Positions 35,741-43,637 of a stretch of 64,000 nt of DNA are shown in pieces. Under the pieces are notes generated by a model. It was not told the origin of the DNA. It ran no database searches and worked only from the letters and a program-made list of their open reading frames with translations. This DNA is from Paucibacter sp. Y2R2-4 (GTDB lineage: Bacteria > Pseudomonadota > Gammaproteobacteria > Burkholderiales > Burkholderiaceae_C). The position numbers and the translations under genes are program-made. The DNA lies in contig NZ_JAJIRO010000003.1 of the NCBI RefSeq assembly GCF_025717535.1, positions 496,001 through 560,000 on the forward strand. The letters are read 5' to 3'. The first letter of the stretch is position 1. Each line of letters starts with the position of its first letter.

Positions 35741-36232
35741 TCACTCGGACGCCGCTGCGAGAACGGCCCACAGTCTCTCGCCGAGATGCTGACGAACCTG
35801 CTCCGCCGCGACAAACTCTTCAGAGACCAGCGCCGTGAACATTATGTAGTGTGCCCGCATGGCCTGAACACCGAATACTTCATGAACTCTATAGCCGTCT
35901 CTAATTTGTACTTTGGTGTACTCGACGAAGGCTGTGTAATTCGTTCCAGGAACTTCTAACAGATCACGTTTGTTCCGCTTCGCGAGCTCTTCTACAAAAC
36001 CCTTTGCGTCGAAGGGCGGTGCCCCGGCTGGACGTGTACCTGTAGGCCCGAGTTTCAACTGATACGCGACACCTGGCGCTGGAACGACGACGACCCGGCC
36101 CAGCTGATCAATTTTGTGTGTTGCGGGAGCCTTGTCGATCTTCAGCGTTACTGTAGATCCAGGGAAAGCAACCTCCGACGCATTGCCAGCAATCGAGAAG
36201 GAAAGGAGCAAGGCGGCGGCGAGGAGTCGCAT
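35741..36232 (-). CDS. Cassette-encoded exported protein
   Basis: This 163-residue protein starts with a signal peptide (MRLLAAALLLSFSIAGNAS). The mature part has two strand-rich halves (VTLKIDKAPATHKIDQLGRV; NYTAFVEYTKVQIRDGYRV) and a helical end (FVAAEQVRQHLGERLWAVLA). There is no known domain. Its stop lies right beside the attC, the compact arrangement seen across this array. Confidence 0.62.
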   Translation of the reverse strand: MRLLAAALLLSFSIAGNASEVAFPGSTVTLKIDKAPATHKIDQLGRVVVVPAPGVAYQLKLGPTGTRPAGAPPFDAKGFVEELAKRNKRDLLEVPGTNYTAFVEYTKVQIRDGYRVHEVFGVQAMRAHYIMFTALVSEEFVAAEQVRQHLGERLWAVLAAASE

Positions 36233-36239
36233 TTGTGAG

Positions 36240-36341
36240 GCCTAACGTTTGACATGAGGGGCGGACGACGGCGGCACCAGCCTCGGCAAGCAGCACAAAC
36301 CGTGCTCGCCGTTGGCCGTCCCCTCGATGGAATGGTTAGGC
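36240..36341 (-). repeat. attC site (102 bp)
   Basis: Exact core boxes GCCTAAC (36240) and GTTAGGC (36335) flank a long imperfect palindrome (GAGGGGCGGACGACGGCG; CGCCGTTGGCCGTCCCCTC). Confidence 0.92.
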
Positions 36342-36767
36342 ATTGGCGGCCTCGGTTGGCGACTGGATTCGTTCGACCTTTATCCTGGGTGAAATGAACG
36401 GGATGCCATTTGACCGAAGTGTAAGTAGCCAATGATCGTCTTTGTAGAAAGTGACCTTGGCGGTCTTGTTGTCGAGCCACTCCAAGCTGTCGAGGTTGAA
36501 CGAACGATAGGGAACGAAGAACTGCCTGCAAGACAAGGTTCTCATTGAGTTTGAGTCAATGAGAACGAAGTTCGTCGTCTCTTCGAAGGGGCAGTCGCAA
36601 TCTGTAACCAAGAGGTACCCATAGTCCGTTCTGAACTGATGGAGAAGGGTGTATCCCGGCACAGTGGCGTTGATCGGCTCACCGTTCACAAAGAGTCGAG
36701 TCCTTAGCGGCCACTTTTCGTAAGGGCCTTCATGGCGTTCTAGAGAAAAGATGCAGATCTTCTCCAT
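36336..36767 (-). CDS. Cassette-encoded hypothetical protein
   Basis: This 143-residue protein is predicted soluble, rich in beta strands and aromatic residues (GYLLVTDCDCPFEETTNFVL; QFFVPYRSFNLDSLEWLD; DDHWLLTLRSNGIPFISP). Three or four Cys are present. It resembles the small single-domain proteins often found in cassettes. No family is recognised. Confidence 0.62.
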   Translation of the reverse strand: MEKICIFSLERHEGPYEKWPLRTRLFVNGEPINATVPGYTLLHQFRTDYGYLLVTDCDCPFEETTNFVLIDSNSMRTLSCRQFFVPYRSFNLDSLEWLDNKTAKVTFYKDDHWLLTLRSNGIPFISPRIKVERIQSPTEAANA

Positions 36768-36772
36768 GCGAT

Positions 36773-36901
36773 GCCTAACGTTTGAGCTGAGCCGGGTATG
36801 ACGGCAGGACGCCTTGGCCCGGACTGAGAGAATGAAGCGCGTACCTCAGGCCGGGCCAAGGTGGAATGCCGTTGGGCCTCGGCTCCAGCGAGGTGTTAGG
36901 C
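36773..36901 (-). repeat. attC site (129 bp)
   Basis: GCCTAAC (36773) and GTTAGGC (36895), with arms GACGGCAGGACGCCTTGGCC and GGCCAAGGTGGAATGCCGT. Confidence 0.93.
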
Positions 36902-37267
36902 ATCGTTGCTTCGAATTAAGTACACAACCAGAGCAGACGCGAACGCAACCGCAAGACTGATCATGGCGAGCAAGGCCACTGGATCACCGCCGGAGACAAT
37001 GAATGCACTGCCAATCAAGAATCCAATTCCGGGTATCACGAATAGGGCACCAGCGAGAACAGGGAACGCAACTAGTGCTATGAAGAAGGCTTTCATTGCA
37101 CCATCAAGTCGACTATCAGGAACGGTTTGATCCTTCCAAACTTCTGCCTCACTCTCTGACTCTGCTACCGGCCTCCAGCCCTTCGGATCAGTGAACTGCG
37201 CATCGCAAGATGGGCAACTGCTGCTTCGAATGTTAAGCGTCAATCCACAGTTAGGGCACTTCGCCAT
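36896..37267 (-). CDS. Cassette-encoded zinc-ribbon membrane protein
   Basis: This 123-residue protein opens with a zinc ribbon, CPNCGLTLNIRSSSCPSCD (two CxxC pairs), followed by a charged linker and two hydrophobic segments (AFFIALVAFPVLAGALFVIP with GIGFLIGSAFIV; ALLAMISLAVAFASALVVYL). Small zinc-ribbon/two-helix proteins like this are frequent in environmental cassettes. The function is unknown; the N-terminal ribbon is probably cytoplasmic. Confidence 0.65.
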   Translation of the reverse strand: MAKCPNCGLTLNIRSSSCPSCDAQFTDPKGWRPVAESESEAEVWKDQTVPDSRLDGAMKAFFIALVAFPVLAGALFVIPGIGFLIGSAFIVSGGDPVALLAMISLAVAFASALVVYLIRSNDA

Positions 37268-37275
37268 AGTTCGAT

Positions 37276-37325
37276 GCCTAACGTGTTGTAGGGAGACAGC
37301 CGTGCTGGAAGTCCCAGTTCGAGTA
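37276..37325 (-). repeat. Partial attC and gene-less cassette remnant
   Basis: GCCTAACGTGTTGTAGGG at 37276 matches the right-edge element at 39870 almost exactly, but no second core box is recognisable. The 120 bases up to the next attC at 37396 contain no gene, so this looks like a decayed or empty cassette. Confidence 0.5.
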
Positions 37326-37395
37326 GATCAAACGATGCAGTTGACTATCAGTGAGACTAGAAAGAGTTTCGGACATGACCAATGAGCTTTCAGAG

Positions 37396-37506
37396 GCCTA
37401 ACTCTCGATTTGAAGGGTCGGAGCCAGTTTGCCGCGCGGAGCTGAGAATAAGCCGGCAGCAAGGTGCGGCCAGTTGGTGGTGGTCCACTCGAGGGACTGG
37501 TTGGAC
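37396..37506 (-). repeat. attC site (111 bp)
   Basis: GCCTAAC (37396) and GTTGGAC (37500); arms TCTCGATTTGAAGGGTCGG and GGTGGTCCACTCGAGGGA are imperfectly paired. Confidence 0.85.
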
Positions 37507-37577
37507 CCCTCCGGCAGTTGAGGGCCAGTGGATTGCAGGTAAGAGCAATGCGTCGAGCTTGTACGGAGCACCATAGG

Positions 37578-37721
37578 CTAGCCAAACACGCCTGATACCG
37601 CGAGAAGCGCAACACCAAGCTGAACACTGACAGCCGCGCCTCGAACGATCTTGCTTTTCGACGCGACGGCAATTGCCCCAGGAAGGATGATTCCGGCGAC
37701 AAGAATGTGTATTGATTTCAT
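37578..37721 (-). CDS. Cassette-encoded 47-residue membrane peptide
   Basis: This cassette is too short for a larger gene. The one plausible frame starts at ATG 37721 and reads MKSIHILVAGIILPGAIAVA, a basic SKSKIVRG loop, and a second hydrophobic helix (AAVSVQLGVALLAVSGVFG) before TAG: a two-helix hairpin. The ribosome site is weak. Small hydrophobic products are common in cassettes, but this one could be non-coding. Confidence 0.45.
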   Translation of the reverse strand: MKSIHILVAGIILPGAIAVASKSKIVRGAAVSVQLGVALLAVSGVFG

Positions 37722-37792
37722 TTCACGCGTATTGACGATAACTGGACGGTCGCATTTCAGGATATCTGCGAATCACAAAACGGTCTTCTTGG

Positions 37793-37926
37793 GCCCCAAC
37801 GTTCGAGGTAATCGGGCGCCACCGGTGGGAGGCCAGTGCCCGGCCGGCAAAAATGTACTGCGTACCACCACCGGGCGGGTGCTGGTAACACCGCCGTTGG
37901 TGTTCCTGTTGACCGAGGGGTTAGGC
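37793..37926 (-). repeat. attC site (134 bp)
   Basis: The box CCCCAAC (ending 37800) and GTTAGGC (37920) flank a long palindrome around ACCACCGGGCGGGTGCTGGT. Confidence 0.82.
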
Positions 37927-37927
37927 C

Positions 37928-38422
37928 TCACCGTGCAAGCCTGACCACACAGGCTCCGATGGCTAGGAGCGCCAACGACACAGGAGCGAGAAGGTGGACG
38001 GCAAGCACCATTCGGAGGTGGTGCCGCGTGATCAGGTTCACGATGCGCAAAGTGCGGCTATGCAGGGTGAACTCAGCCTGGGCGATCAAGTTGGATTCCT
38101 GCGTTTCGGCTCGCGCTCGTTGCGTGTGCCAATGCTTGTGGGAGGCGCGTTTTGCTAGATGCCAAGTGGCAAAGTCCGAGGCGAGGCACAGACAGTACGA
38201 GAGAAGCAGGAAAGTACAGCTTGATGCGATAAGAAGGATGAGCGCCCACTGATTGGCCGAAGTCAGCTTGATTCCCAATGCCTGAATTTCACCAGGGACA
38301 AACCCGCCCCAGACGACGGCGAGTGCAAGAAAGGAGGTCACAACGAGACTTCGACCTTGTTTCCTGGTGATTTCGCGAAGCGGGTCGGACGCTGCGACTT
38401 GGGATGGCGTGGAGATTGACAT
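37928..38422 (-). CDS. Cassette-encoded membrane protein
   Basis: This 164-residue protein has about four hydrophobic segments (SLVVTSFLALAVVWGGFV; QWALILLIASSCTFLLLSY; LRIVNLITRHHLRMVLAVHL; APVSLALLAIGACVVRL), with a charged His/Arg/Lys-rich loop between the second and third. No known family. Confidence 0.6.
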   Translation of the reverse strand: MSISTPSQVAASDPLREITRKQGRSLVVTSFLALAVVWGGFVPGEIQALGIKLTSANQWALILLIASSCTFLLLSYCLCLASDFATWHLAKRASHKHWHTQRARAETQESNLIAQAEFTLHSRTLRIVNLITRHHLRMVLAVHLLAPVSLALLAIGACVVRLAR

Positions 38423-38433
38423 GCGAACGTGAG

Positions 38434-38502
38434 TCCTAGCGTTTGAGATGAGAGACGGCGCCAGGCTTGCCGGGTGACGACCTCTCGATTGAAGGGTTAG
38501 CC
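38434..38502 (-). repeat. attC site (69 bp)
   Basis: The boxes TCCTAGC (38434) and GTTAGCC (38496) both vary from consensus; the short stem is GAGACGGCGCCAGG/CCGGGTGACGACCTCTC. Confidence 0.72.
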
Positions 38503-39003
38503 GTCGCGGCTCCCCAAACCAGGGAAGTGCTCTATGTGTTCAAGATCAAGAGCCTCCGCGCGAAAAGTGACGAACGCTTGTAGCAACTTTGTTTCACATC
38601 TTTCCGCCGATTCAGCAATTTTTGATAGATCTTCAAGCCTCAAGTGTTTGTCGTCGACGTTTGAAGCTATAGCCTCGAGGACCTGAGTATCAAGATCACC
38701 TTGTAGGAATACTAAGCACAGCGGATTGTGGGCTACAAGGTTTCTATACTTTGACAGTGATCGGGCCTCCGAGACCGCTGCACTGAACGCCTTCTTTGTG
38801 GATTCGGATGCTTCTCGGGATTCGCAAAGATCAGCGATGAGGGCAAGGCGGGCAGAAAGAGATGCCTTGGCAAAGTGCTTGTGAATCTTCTCTCCTGCCC
38901 ACTCGCGAATGCAGTCATGAGAGGTTCGTTCAATGCTGCCGAAGGCAATGAACAACCTACCAATCAGCGGAATCCAGGGGGTTGAATCTACGAGCTTGAC
39001 CAT
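38497..39003 (-). CDS. Cassette-encoded HEPN-like protein
   Basis: This 168-residue all-helical protein contains KYRNLVAHNP, which fits the Rx4-6H catalytic motif (RNxxxH) of HEPN RNases near residue 93, preceded by the long helices usual in this fold (LSARLALIADLCESREASES). HEPN proteins are the toxins of many toxin-antitoxin pairs (often with MNT antitoxins) and RNase parts of defence systems. No MNT-type partner is visible in this cassette, so it may act alone or with a chromosomal partner. Confidence 0.6.
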   Translation of the reverse strand: MVKLVDSTPWIPLIGRLFIAFGSIERTSHDCIREWAGEKIHKHFAKASLSARLALIADLCESREASESTKKAFSAAVSEARSLSKYRNLVAHNPLCLVFLQGDLDTQVLEAIASNVDDKHLRLEDLSKIAESAERCETKLLQAFVTFRAEALDLEHIEHFPGLGSRDG

Positions 39004-39022
39004 ACGGGAAGTAGATTGCGAC

Positions 39023-39139
39023 GCCTAACGCCAAGGTTAATCAGCGCCGGAGCGCGATGCGCGTAGGGCACCAACATTGGCCATGAAAATGGCGAAGCCA
39101 TGGCCAGTGCTGGCGTCCACTTTGAACCGACAGTTAGGC
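39023..39139 (-). repeat. attC site (117 bp)
   Basis: Consensus core boxes GCCTAAC (39023) and GTTAGGC (39133) flank a palindrome around GGCCATGAAAATGGCGAAGC. It is the attC of the first cassette. Confidence 0.92.
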
Positions 39140-39145
39140 ATTGGT

Positions 39146-39820
39146 TTAAGAACGCACTCGTGCCATGAACTCAGTGACACCGGCAAGCATTTGAGCTACT
39201 TGCTCTGCTGAGTAAAGTTCGTACTTCCCATGCGCGGCATTGTTTCGGAGGTCGAGCCAAGCCGTAATAAGCTTTTGATCCAGCTTCGTGTACGCATCCG
39301 CCTTTGCTAATTCAGCGTTTAATCTGTCAGCCTTGCGAGGAATAAATTTTCCTTCTTTTTCTTCCTCGGTAGACACGGAGTGCTTCTGGCATAGCTGTCT
39401 TAAGTGCTCTTCTAATACTGATCCACACATGACGGCCGCAGGATCCTTGTAGCCAGACTCAAGCAGGTGTTCAGCCATCTCGAGAAAATCCGCAAAGACT
39501 TCCGCAGACACCAAGCTTTTGATGGAAAGCAGCCAGCCGCCTGCAATTTCGTCCGCGATTGCTTCAAGTATTGCGACTCCTGCCTCAGCATCACTTTTGT
39601 AGTGGCGCAGGGTGCTTTTATGGAACTGCTCGTAGTGTGGGTGCTCTCGACCGTATGTGCGATCAATAAATGACAACGCAGCCGTTCTGAACCCTGTCAT
39701 GGGTGCATCTTGTACGTAGTTGACGTTGTACTGGCCTCCGGTGCTGTATGCCGTAGCAAGTACAGCCTTGCCTGTCGCAATCAATTGCTGCGCGCGTTTA
39801 TGTAGTTCTTCTGTAAGCAA
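39146..39820 (-). CDS. First-cassette HEPN-like protein
   Basis: This 224-residue helical protein carries LRNNAAHGKYE near residue 195, again an RNxxxH HEPN motif, and an upstream segment (ESGYKDPAAVMCGSVLEEHL) like the helical core of DUF4145/abortive-infection-type HEPN proteins. The start is a TTG at 39820 preceded by AAGGGAAG. As the cassette nearest the vanished attI it would be the best expressed in a working integron. Confidence 0.6.
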   Translation of the reverse strand: MLTEELHKRAQQLIATGKAVLATAYSTGGQYNVNYVQDAPMTGFRTAALSFIDRTYGREHPHYEQFHKSTLRHYKSDAEAGVAILEAIADEIAGGWLLSIKSLVSAEVFADFLEMAEHLLESGYKDPAAVMCGSVLEEHLRQLCQKHSVSTEEEKEGKFIPRKADRLNAELAKADAYTKLDQKLITAWLDLRNNAAHGKYELYSAEQVAQMLAGVTEFMARVRS

Positions 39821-39869
39821 GATGCTTCCCTTCGTAACATCTCGAGTAACGGTACGGTTGTTTGACTCG

Positions 39870-39912
39870 GCCTAACGTGTTGTAGGGCGACAGCCCGTGC
39901 GCCCTAACGTCG
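39870..39912 (-). repeat. Truncated attC or attI-like element at the array edge
   Basis: GCCTAACGTGTTGTAGGGCG at 39870, then a GGGCG/CGCCC hairpin, closes the array at its upstream end. The first 18 bases match the element at 37276. No second core box is seen, so a cassette or the attI/intI end was probably deleted here. Confidence 0.5.
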
Positions 39913-40313
39913 GATCCATGCCGTGTCTCAAGTGCTTGATGCATTTGTACTATTCCTCCCCATACTGCATTTCCATACAGTACCAAATTTCCAACCAAAC
40001 CCGGCAGCTTGTTACTTTTTCTTCTGTGCCTTGCCGGAGCTCAGGCGACCACATGTTGCCACGCTCGAGCGAGGCTTTGCCACCCCGCAAAACCCTGCAT
40101 CCGCAGACCTCACCTGCACTGCCGGCGCTGCGTTCAGTCACCCTGCAACAAAGCGGACCTCAACGAATGTCTGCAATTGGACGATCCCCCAGGTTCAAGA
40201 AGCCAATACGGATGACTGCAACGGGCACATTGTTGACCTTGGTGGCCTTGCCACTTTCCAGTTCCCGTTGCGGGGACATGTTCAAAGTCTCAAAAGTGTC
40301 CAGTAGGCGTAAA
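39877..40313. other. Region where an integron integrase would be expected
   Basis: Frames on both strands (for example 39897-40355) lack any tyrosine-recombinase feature: no R-HxxR-Y box is seen. The sequence is AT-rich then GC-rich and looks like broken coding DNA. The LexA box of umuD ends it. Confidence 0.45.
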
Positions 40314-40329
40314 CTGTATGTATGTACAG
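40314..40329 (+). promoter_or_regulatory. LexA box (SOS operator) of umuDC
   Basis: CTGTATGTATGTACAG fits the CTG-N10-CAG LexA consensus with an alternating AT/GT core, directly ahead of umuD. Repair polymerase genes are SOS-regulated, so DNA damage should induce this operon. Confidence 0.85.
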
Positions 40330-40330
40330 T

Positions 40331-40786
40331 ATGTTTCAAGCGCAGTCCTCGATAGAAGGCCCACACGCACCAATTGCCGTTGTCGCCGTAGATGGCGCCT
40401 GGGTTAAGGGTCTCCTCGGCTCAGTCCAAGCCGGCTTTCCTTCGCCCGCAGAGGACCATGGTGTCGAGCGCATTGACCTCAACAAAGAGCTCATCAAGCA
40501 CCCTCAGGCCACGTTCATGATGCGTGTGCGCGGGGCATCCATGCGTGAAGCAGGTATCGATGATGGTGACGTGGTGCTCGTAGACCGTGCTGTCAAACCG
40601 TCACATGGGCATGTCGTTGTCGCCGTTGTAGATGGCGAGTTCACTGTTAAGCGGCTCTGGAAGCGTGGGATCAACCTGAAGCTACAGGCAGCCAATCCGA
40701 CTTACCCGGACATTCTCCCTCGTGACGGTCAGACCGTCGAAGTTTGGGGTGTCGTCACGACGGCCATCAAATCGATGCGTGTCTAA
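40331..40786 (+). CDS. umuD: UmuD-like SOS protease/accessory protein
   Basis: This 151-residue protein has the self-cleavage site Ala34-Gly35 ([10 protein letters not shown]), catalytic Ser70 in RGASMREAG and Lys107 in DGEFTVKRL, all matching UmuD. RecA-stimulated cleavage would yield the active UmuD' that binds UmuC to form DNA polymerase V. ATG 40331 directly follows the LexA box, so the mRNA leader is extremely short or absent; an ATG at 40322 lies inside the box. It is 20 bases upstream of umuC and cotranscribed. Copies of umuDC on plasmids and islands are common. Confidence 0.92.
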   Translation: MFQAQSSIEGPHAPIAVVAVDGAWVKGLLGSVQAGFPSPAEDHGVERIDLNKELIKHPQATFMMRVRGASMREAGIDDGDVVLVDRAVKPSHGHVVVAVVDGEFTVKRLWKRGINLKLQAANPTYPDILPRDGQTVEVWGVVTTAIKSMRV

Positions 40787-40806
40787 GATCGGCGTGCGGA
40801 AAGCCT

Positions 40807-42180
40807 ATGTTTGCGCTTGTCGACGGCAACAATTTCTATGTCTCATGCGAACGGGTTTTCAGGCCGTCCCTTCTTGGCCGGCCCGTCATCGTGCTTTCCA
40901 ACAATGATGGCTGCGCCATTGCGCGCTCAAACGAGGCCAAGGCCCTTGGCGTGCGAATGGGCCACCCATGGTTTCAATGCAAGGATTTCGAACGCGACCA
41001 TGGCCTAGTGGCTCTGAGTGCAAATTTTGCGCTCTATGGAGACATGTCTGACAGGATGATGGTTGTTGCGTCGAGCTACGCTCCTCGGCAAGAGATTTAC
41101 TCGATCGACGAGTCATTTCTTGACTTCACGGGAGTTCAGGGTGATTTGGTCGTTATGTGTCGGAACATGCGAGCCCAAATATTGCAGTGGGTTGGTATCC
41201 CCTGTGGCGTTGGCATCGGACCGACAAAGACTCTGGCCAAGCTTGCCAACTACATCGCCAAAACCACCGAACGCAAGCCTGGCAGCTACCCGGAGAAGCT
41301 GGGGCAGGTTTGCCATCTCGGTGCCATGTCGCAGGACGAATTGCATGCCGTTTTTGCTGCAACGGATGTCGGGGAAGTCTGGGGCGTTGGCAAGCGCATC
41401 GGGGCACAACTCCGAGAGGGGGGCGTGTGCACAGTTCTTGATTTGGTGCGGCTTGATGCCTCAACGGCCAGGCGGCATTTCTCGGTGATCCTGGAAAAGA
41501 CCGTCCGCGAACTTAAGGGTACCCCGTGTATTGAGGTCGATGACCAGCCTGCGCCGAAACAGCAAATCATGGTGAGCCGCTCCTTCGGCCATGCGGTGAC
41601 GAAGGGTCGTGACCTTGCCACCGCCATCACTGAATACACAAGTCGCGCGGCGGAGAAACTGCGAGGGCAAGGTAGTGCAGCGGGGGCCATCGTTGTGTTC
41701 ATTCGAACAAGCCCGTTTCGGAAGGATGACCCGCAGTACAGCGCGACCGTGACCGTGCCCTTGCTTAGACCGACTGCTGATAGCGCGCTACTCACCACTT
41801 CGGCGATTGCAGGTCTTCGAGGCATCTACAAGGCGGGTTTCAAATACGCCAAAGCAGGGGTGATGCTGGTCGATTTGCAGTCAACTGACGTGCAGCAGGG
41901 TGAGCTGGATTTTGATGCTATCGAGACCCCGCCAGGGCATGACCGCGAAGGGGGGCAGGGCGTGTCTGGGTCGGCAGTTTCTTGCCATCAAAGCGGACAG
42001 CGAGGCAGCGCGAAATTGATGTCAGCGATGGATGCGGTCAATAGACGGTACGGGCGAGGCTCGTTGAAACTTGCTGGCGCCGGATTGGAAATGGACCGTA
42101 AAGGGTGGACCATGAAACAGGAGCGGCGCACGCCCCAGTACACGACTTGTTGGGGTGATATCGCGGTTGTGAGGGCTTAG
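40807..42180 (+). CDS. umuC: UmuC, catalytic subunit of DNA polymerase V
   Basis: This 457-residue Y-family polymerase has the palm motif [17 protein letters not shown] at the N-terminus, [19 protein letters not shown], the catalytic [10 protein letters not shown] near residue 100, and the helix-hairpin-helix [11 protein letters not shown]. The C-terminus has the typical [12 protein letters not shown] and ending [15 protein letters not shown]. It performs error-prone bypass synthesis. I took ATG 40807 (MFALVDG); the frame is open back to 40744 inside umuD. It is full length, with a slightly longer linker before the C-terminus than in E. coli (422 residues). Confidence 0.95.
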   Translation: MFALVDGNNFYVSCERVFRPSLLGRPVIVLSNNDGCAIARSNEAKALGVRMGHPWFQCKDFERDHGLVALSANFALYGDMSDRMMVVASSYAPRQEIYSIDESFLDFTGVQGDLVVMCRNMRAQILQWVGIPCGVGIGPTKTLAKLANYIAKTTERKPGSYPEKLGQVCHLGAMSQDELHAVFAATDVGEVWGVGKRIGAQLREGGVCTVLDLVRLDASTARRHFSVILEKTVRELKGTPCIEVDDQPAPKQQIMVSRSFGHAVTKGRDLATAITEYTSRAAEKLRGQGSAAGAIVVFIRTSPFRKDDPQYSATVTVPLLRPTADSALLTTSAIAGLRGIYKAGFKYAKAGVMLVDLQSTDVQQGELDFDAIETPPGHDREGGQGVSGSAVSCHQSGQRGSAKLMSAMDAVNRRYGRGSLKLAGAGLEMDRKGWTMKQERRTPQYTTCWGDIAVVRA

Positions 42181-42335
42181 GTCGGAGGGCCTTGAGGCTT
42201 CTTTCATCTTTGAACGAAGAATGCCTGCTCACCCGTCGCACCAAGGGATGTTTCGCAACCTCGTATAACCAGCACGGTTGTCAACAATGCATCTGATCCA
42301 ATAGGCCCTCGCTGCTATCCCTCCCTCAAATTCAA

Positions 42336-43106
42336 GTGCACTTCTTGGTTTCCCGCTCCCTAATCTCACTTGCTGTTGCCGGTCTTTTTACATGGCTACT
42401 GCCGGCCAGTGCGGCTTCGCTAGCAGAGGAGGTAGCGCAGTTGCCGACCTCATTTGCGCGCTGCGCCCACTTCTTCGTCCAACGCCAGCCGCCTGCCGTT
42501 CCTCGCAATCCGCGTGTTCGTGAGCTTTGCTATGGGAGCTTTGCGGTACTGCACAGTGGTGATACGAAAACACCAGTATTCGTTGCTCAGCGCCTCAACA
42601 AGCAGGCCCTGGGCGGTATCAAACGCCAGAATGAGCGATTCTTTGCTGATGCAAGGCTGCCTCTTGCTGAGCGGGCCGAACTTGACGACTACAAGCGGTC
42701 TGGCTATTCCCGCGGCCACATGGCGCCGTCAGGTGATATGGCCACGGAGGAGGCTCTTGCCCAATCCTTCTCGTTGGCAAATATGGTGCCTCAGTCGATT
42801 CGACACAATTCCGGTGCCTGGTCGAAGATCGAACAAGACACGCGGAAGTATGTACAGCGTGCCAACGGCGATGTTTTCGTGATTACCGGGCCGGTTTTTG
42901 GCTCTGAAAGCTTGCGGATCGGGGCCAATGGTGTCCGTGTACCTACTCATATCTTCAAATTGGTGTTCGACAGTCAGACTCGGAAAGCTTGGGCTCACTG
43001 GCAGAGAAACATGGATGATGAGGTCGCATCGAAGCCAATCAGCTATTCGGAGTTGGTGCAGCGCACAGGTGTGGAGTGGCTCCCGCCAGGGGCATTGGCA
43101 CGTTGA
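42336..43106 (+). CDS. Exported DNA/RNA non-specific endonuclease
   Basis: This 256-residue protein of the NUC/His-Me finger family starts at a GTG with a signal peptide (LISLAVAGLFTWLLPASAAS). The catalytic motif is YSRGHMAPSGDM, with His128 as general base; the metal-binding Asn is in FSLANMVPQ and QSIRHNSGAW. The usual DRGH is SRGH here. It cuts DNA and RNA in the periplasm or outside the cell. The gene follows umuC by 155 bases on the same strand, without an obvious shared operon. Confidence 0.88.
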   Translation: MHFLVSRSLISLAVAGLFTWLLPASAASLAEEVAQLPTSFARCAHFFVQRQPPAVPRNPRVRELCYGSFAVLHSGDTKTPVFVAQRLNKQALGGIKRQNERFFADARLPLAERAELDDYKRSGYSRGHMAPSGDMATEEALAQSFSLANMVPQSIRHNSGAWSKIEQDTRKYVQRANGDVFVITGPVFGSESLRIGANGVRVPTHIFKLVFDSQTRKAWAHWQRNMDDEVASKPISYSELVQRTGVEWLPPGALAR

Positions 43107-43121
43107 TCCCAACGGAAGACA

Positions 43122-43502
43122 TCAACCTTGCGTTTGCGGACCAACTTGCTGCCATTCGTCCGCAACTGATTTCCAATCTGCTGTACGTTCTATTGCTTGC
43201 CCCGTGCCGTCCTTGCCTGACCATACTGCCCAGAAATCCGGGTCGTCCGACTTTGGTCTTGAGTGCTGCTGAAACTGCGCTTCTTCGCGTTTTGCATGGT
43301 CTTCATCGCTTTGAAATCCATCTTTCAGCATCGATAGCCGCCGTTGCATGGTGTCGGGTGAGACTAGGACCTGGTGTATCCCTGCGCCGTGCTCGTGGTC
43401 GTGTAACTGGCAATCGCCGAAATCTAGAGCCGGCTCTGGCTTTGCGGCTTCGGCCTTCTCTTTCTTGCGCTTCGTGTTGGCGCCGACACAAGGTTGAGCC
43501 AC
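43122..43502 (-). CDS. Hypothetical protein near the right end of the island
   Basis: This 126-codon frame starts at a GTG and reads MAQPCVGANTKRKKEKAEAA, then a charged region (FQSDEDHAKREEAQFQQ) and KSDDPDFWAVWSGKDGTG near the C-terminus. Composition is protein-like and the frame continues upstream to a TAG at about 43562, so it may be the tail of a longer, truncated gene. It overlaps two of the end repeats. A relic of a transposition gene is possible but unproven. Confidence 0.4.
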   Translation of the reverse strand: MAQPCVGANTKRKKEKAEAAKPEPALDFGDCQLHDHEHGAGIHQVLVSPDTMQRRLSMLKDGFQSDEDHAKREEAQFQQHSRPKSDDPDFWAVWSGKDGTGQAIERTADWKSVADEWQQVGPQTQG

Positions 43503-43637
43503 CGCGCCGACATTTGACTGAGCCAGTCTTTGCGGCCAGATTGTCAGTATCTGCGGGGCCTACTTAGCGATCCATATGGCTCAATGGAATGTCGGCACCG
43601 GCACTCAAATTGGATCAATAGCGCGTCGGCGCCAACA
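43474..43637. repeat. Four ~26-bp repeats, two in each orientation, near the right end
   Basis: Copies fit GGCTCAR-N5-TGTCGGCGCC: two on the minus strand (43474-43500 and 43501-43525) and two on the plus strand (43577-43603, 43611-43637). The five-base spacer is constant in all four. Clustered, directionally ordered sites of this size close to an element end resemble the transposase-binding repeats of Tn7-like or Tn5053-like elements. Confidence 0.7.

Larger units (their letters stand above)
33545..39876 (-). mobile_element. Integron cassette array without an integrase (CALIN)
   Basis: Eleven or so small genes, all on the minus strand, are each followed by an imperfectly palindromic element starting RYYYAAC and ending GTTRRRY: the attC recombination sites of integron gene cassettes. 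Sites have 57-134 bp and are listed separately. Since genes point left, the integration end (attI, intI) would be at the right, near 39.9 kb, but no integron integrase gene is found there or anywhere in the window. The array is therefore a CALIN, from a chromosomal integron that lost its integrase or from off-site insertion. Most cassettes encode small membrane, exported or unknown proteins. Confidence 0.9.

Noticed and set aside
33545-39876. CRISPR array as the explanation for the repeats
   Set aside because: The repeats are long, imperfect palindromes with RYYYAAC/GTTRRRY ends and genes between them, not short direct repeats with equal spacers.
39897-40355. Possible integron integrase relic upstream of the cassette array
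   Set aside because: No tyrosine-recombinase boxes in any frame; composition is mixed and the frame reads into the LexA box.
43076-43567. 163-codon plus-strand frame after the nuclease gene
   Set aside because: It starts inside the nuclease gene, is Arg/Cys/Ser-rich and overlaps a more protein-like minus-strand frame.
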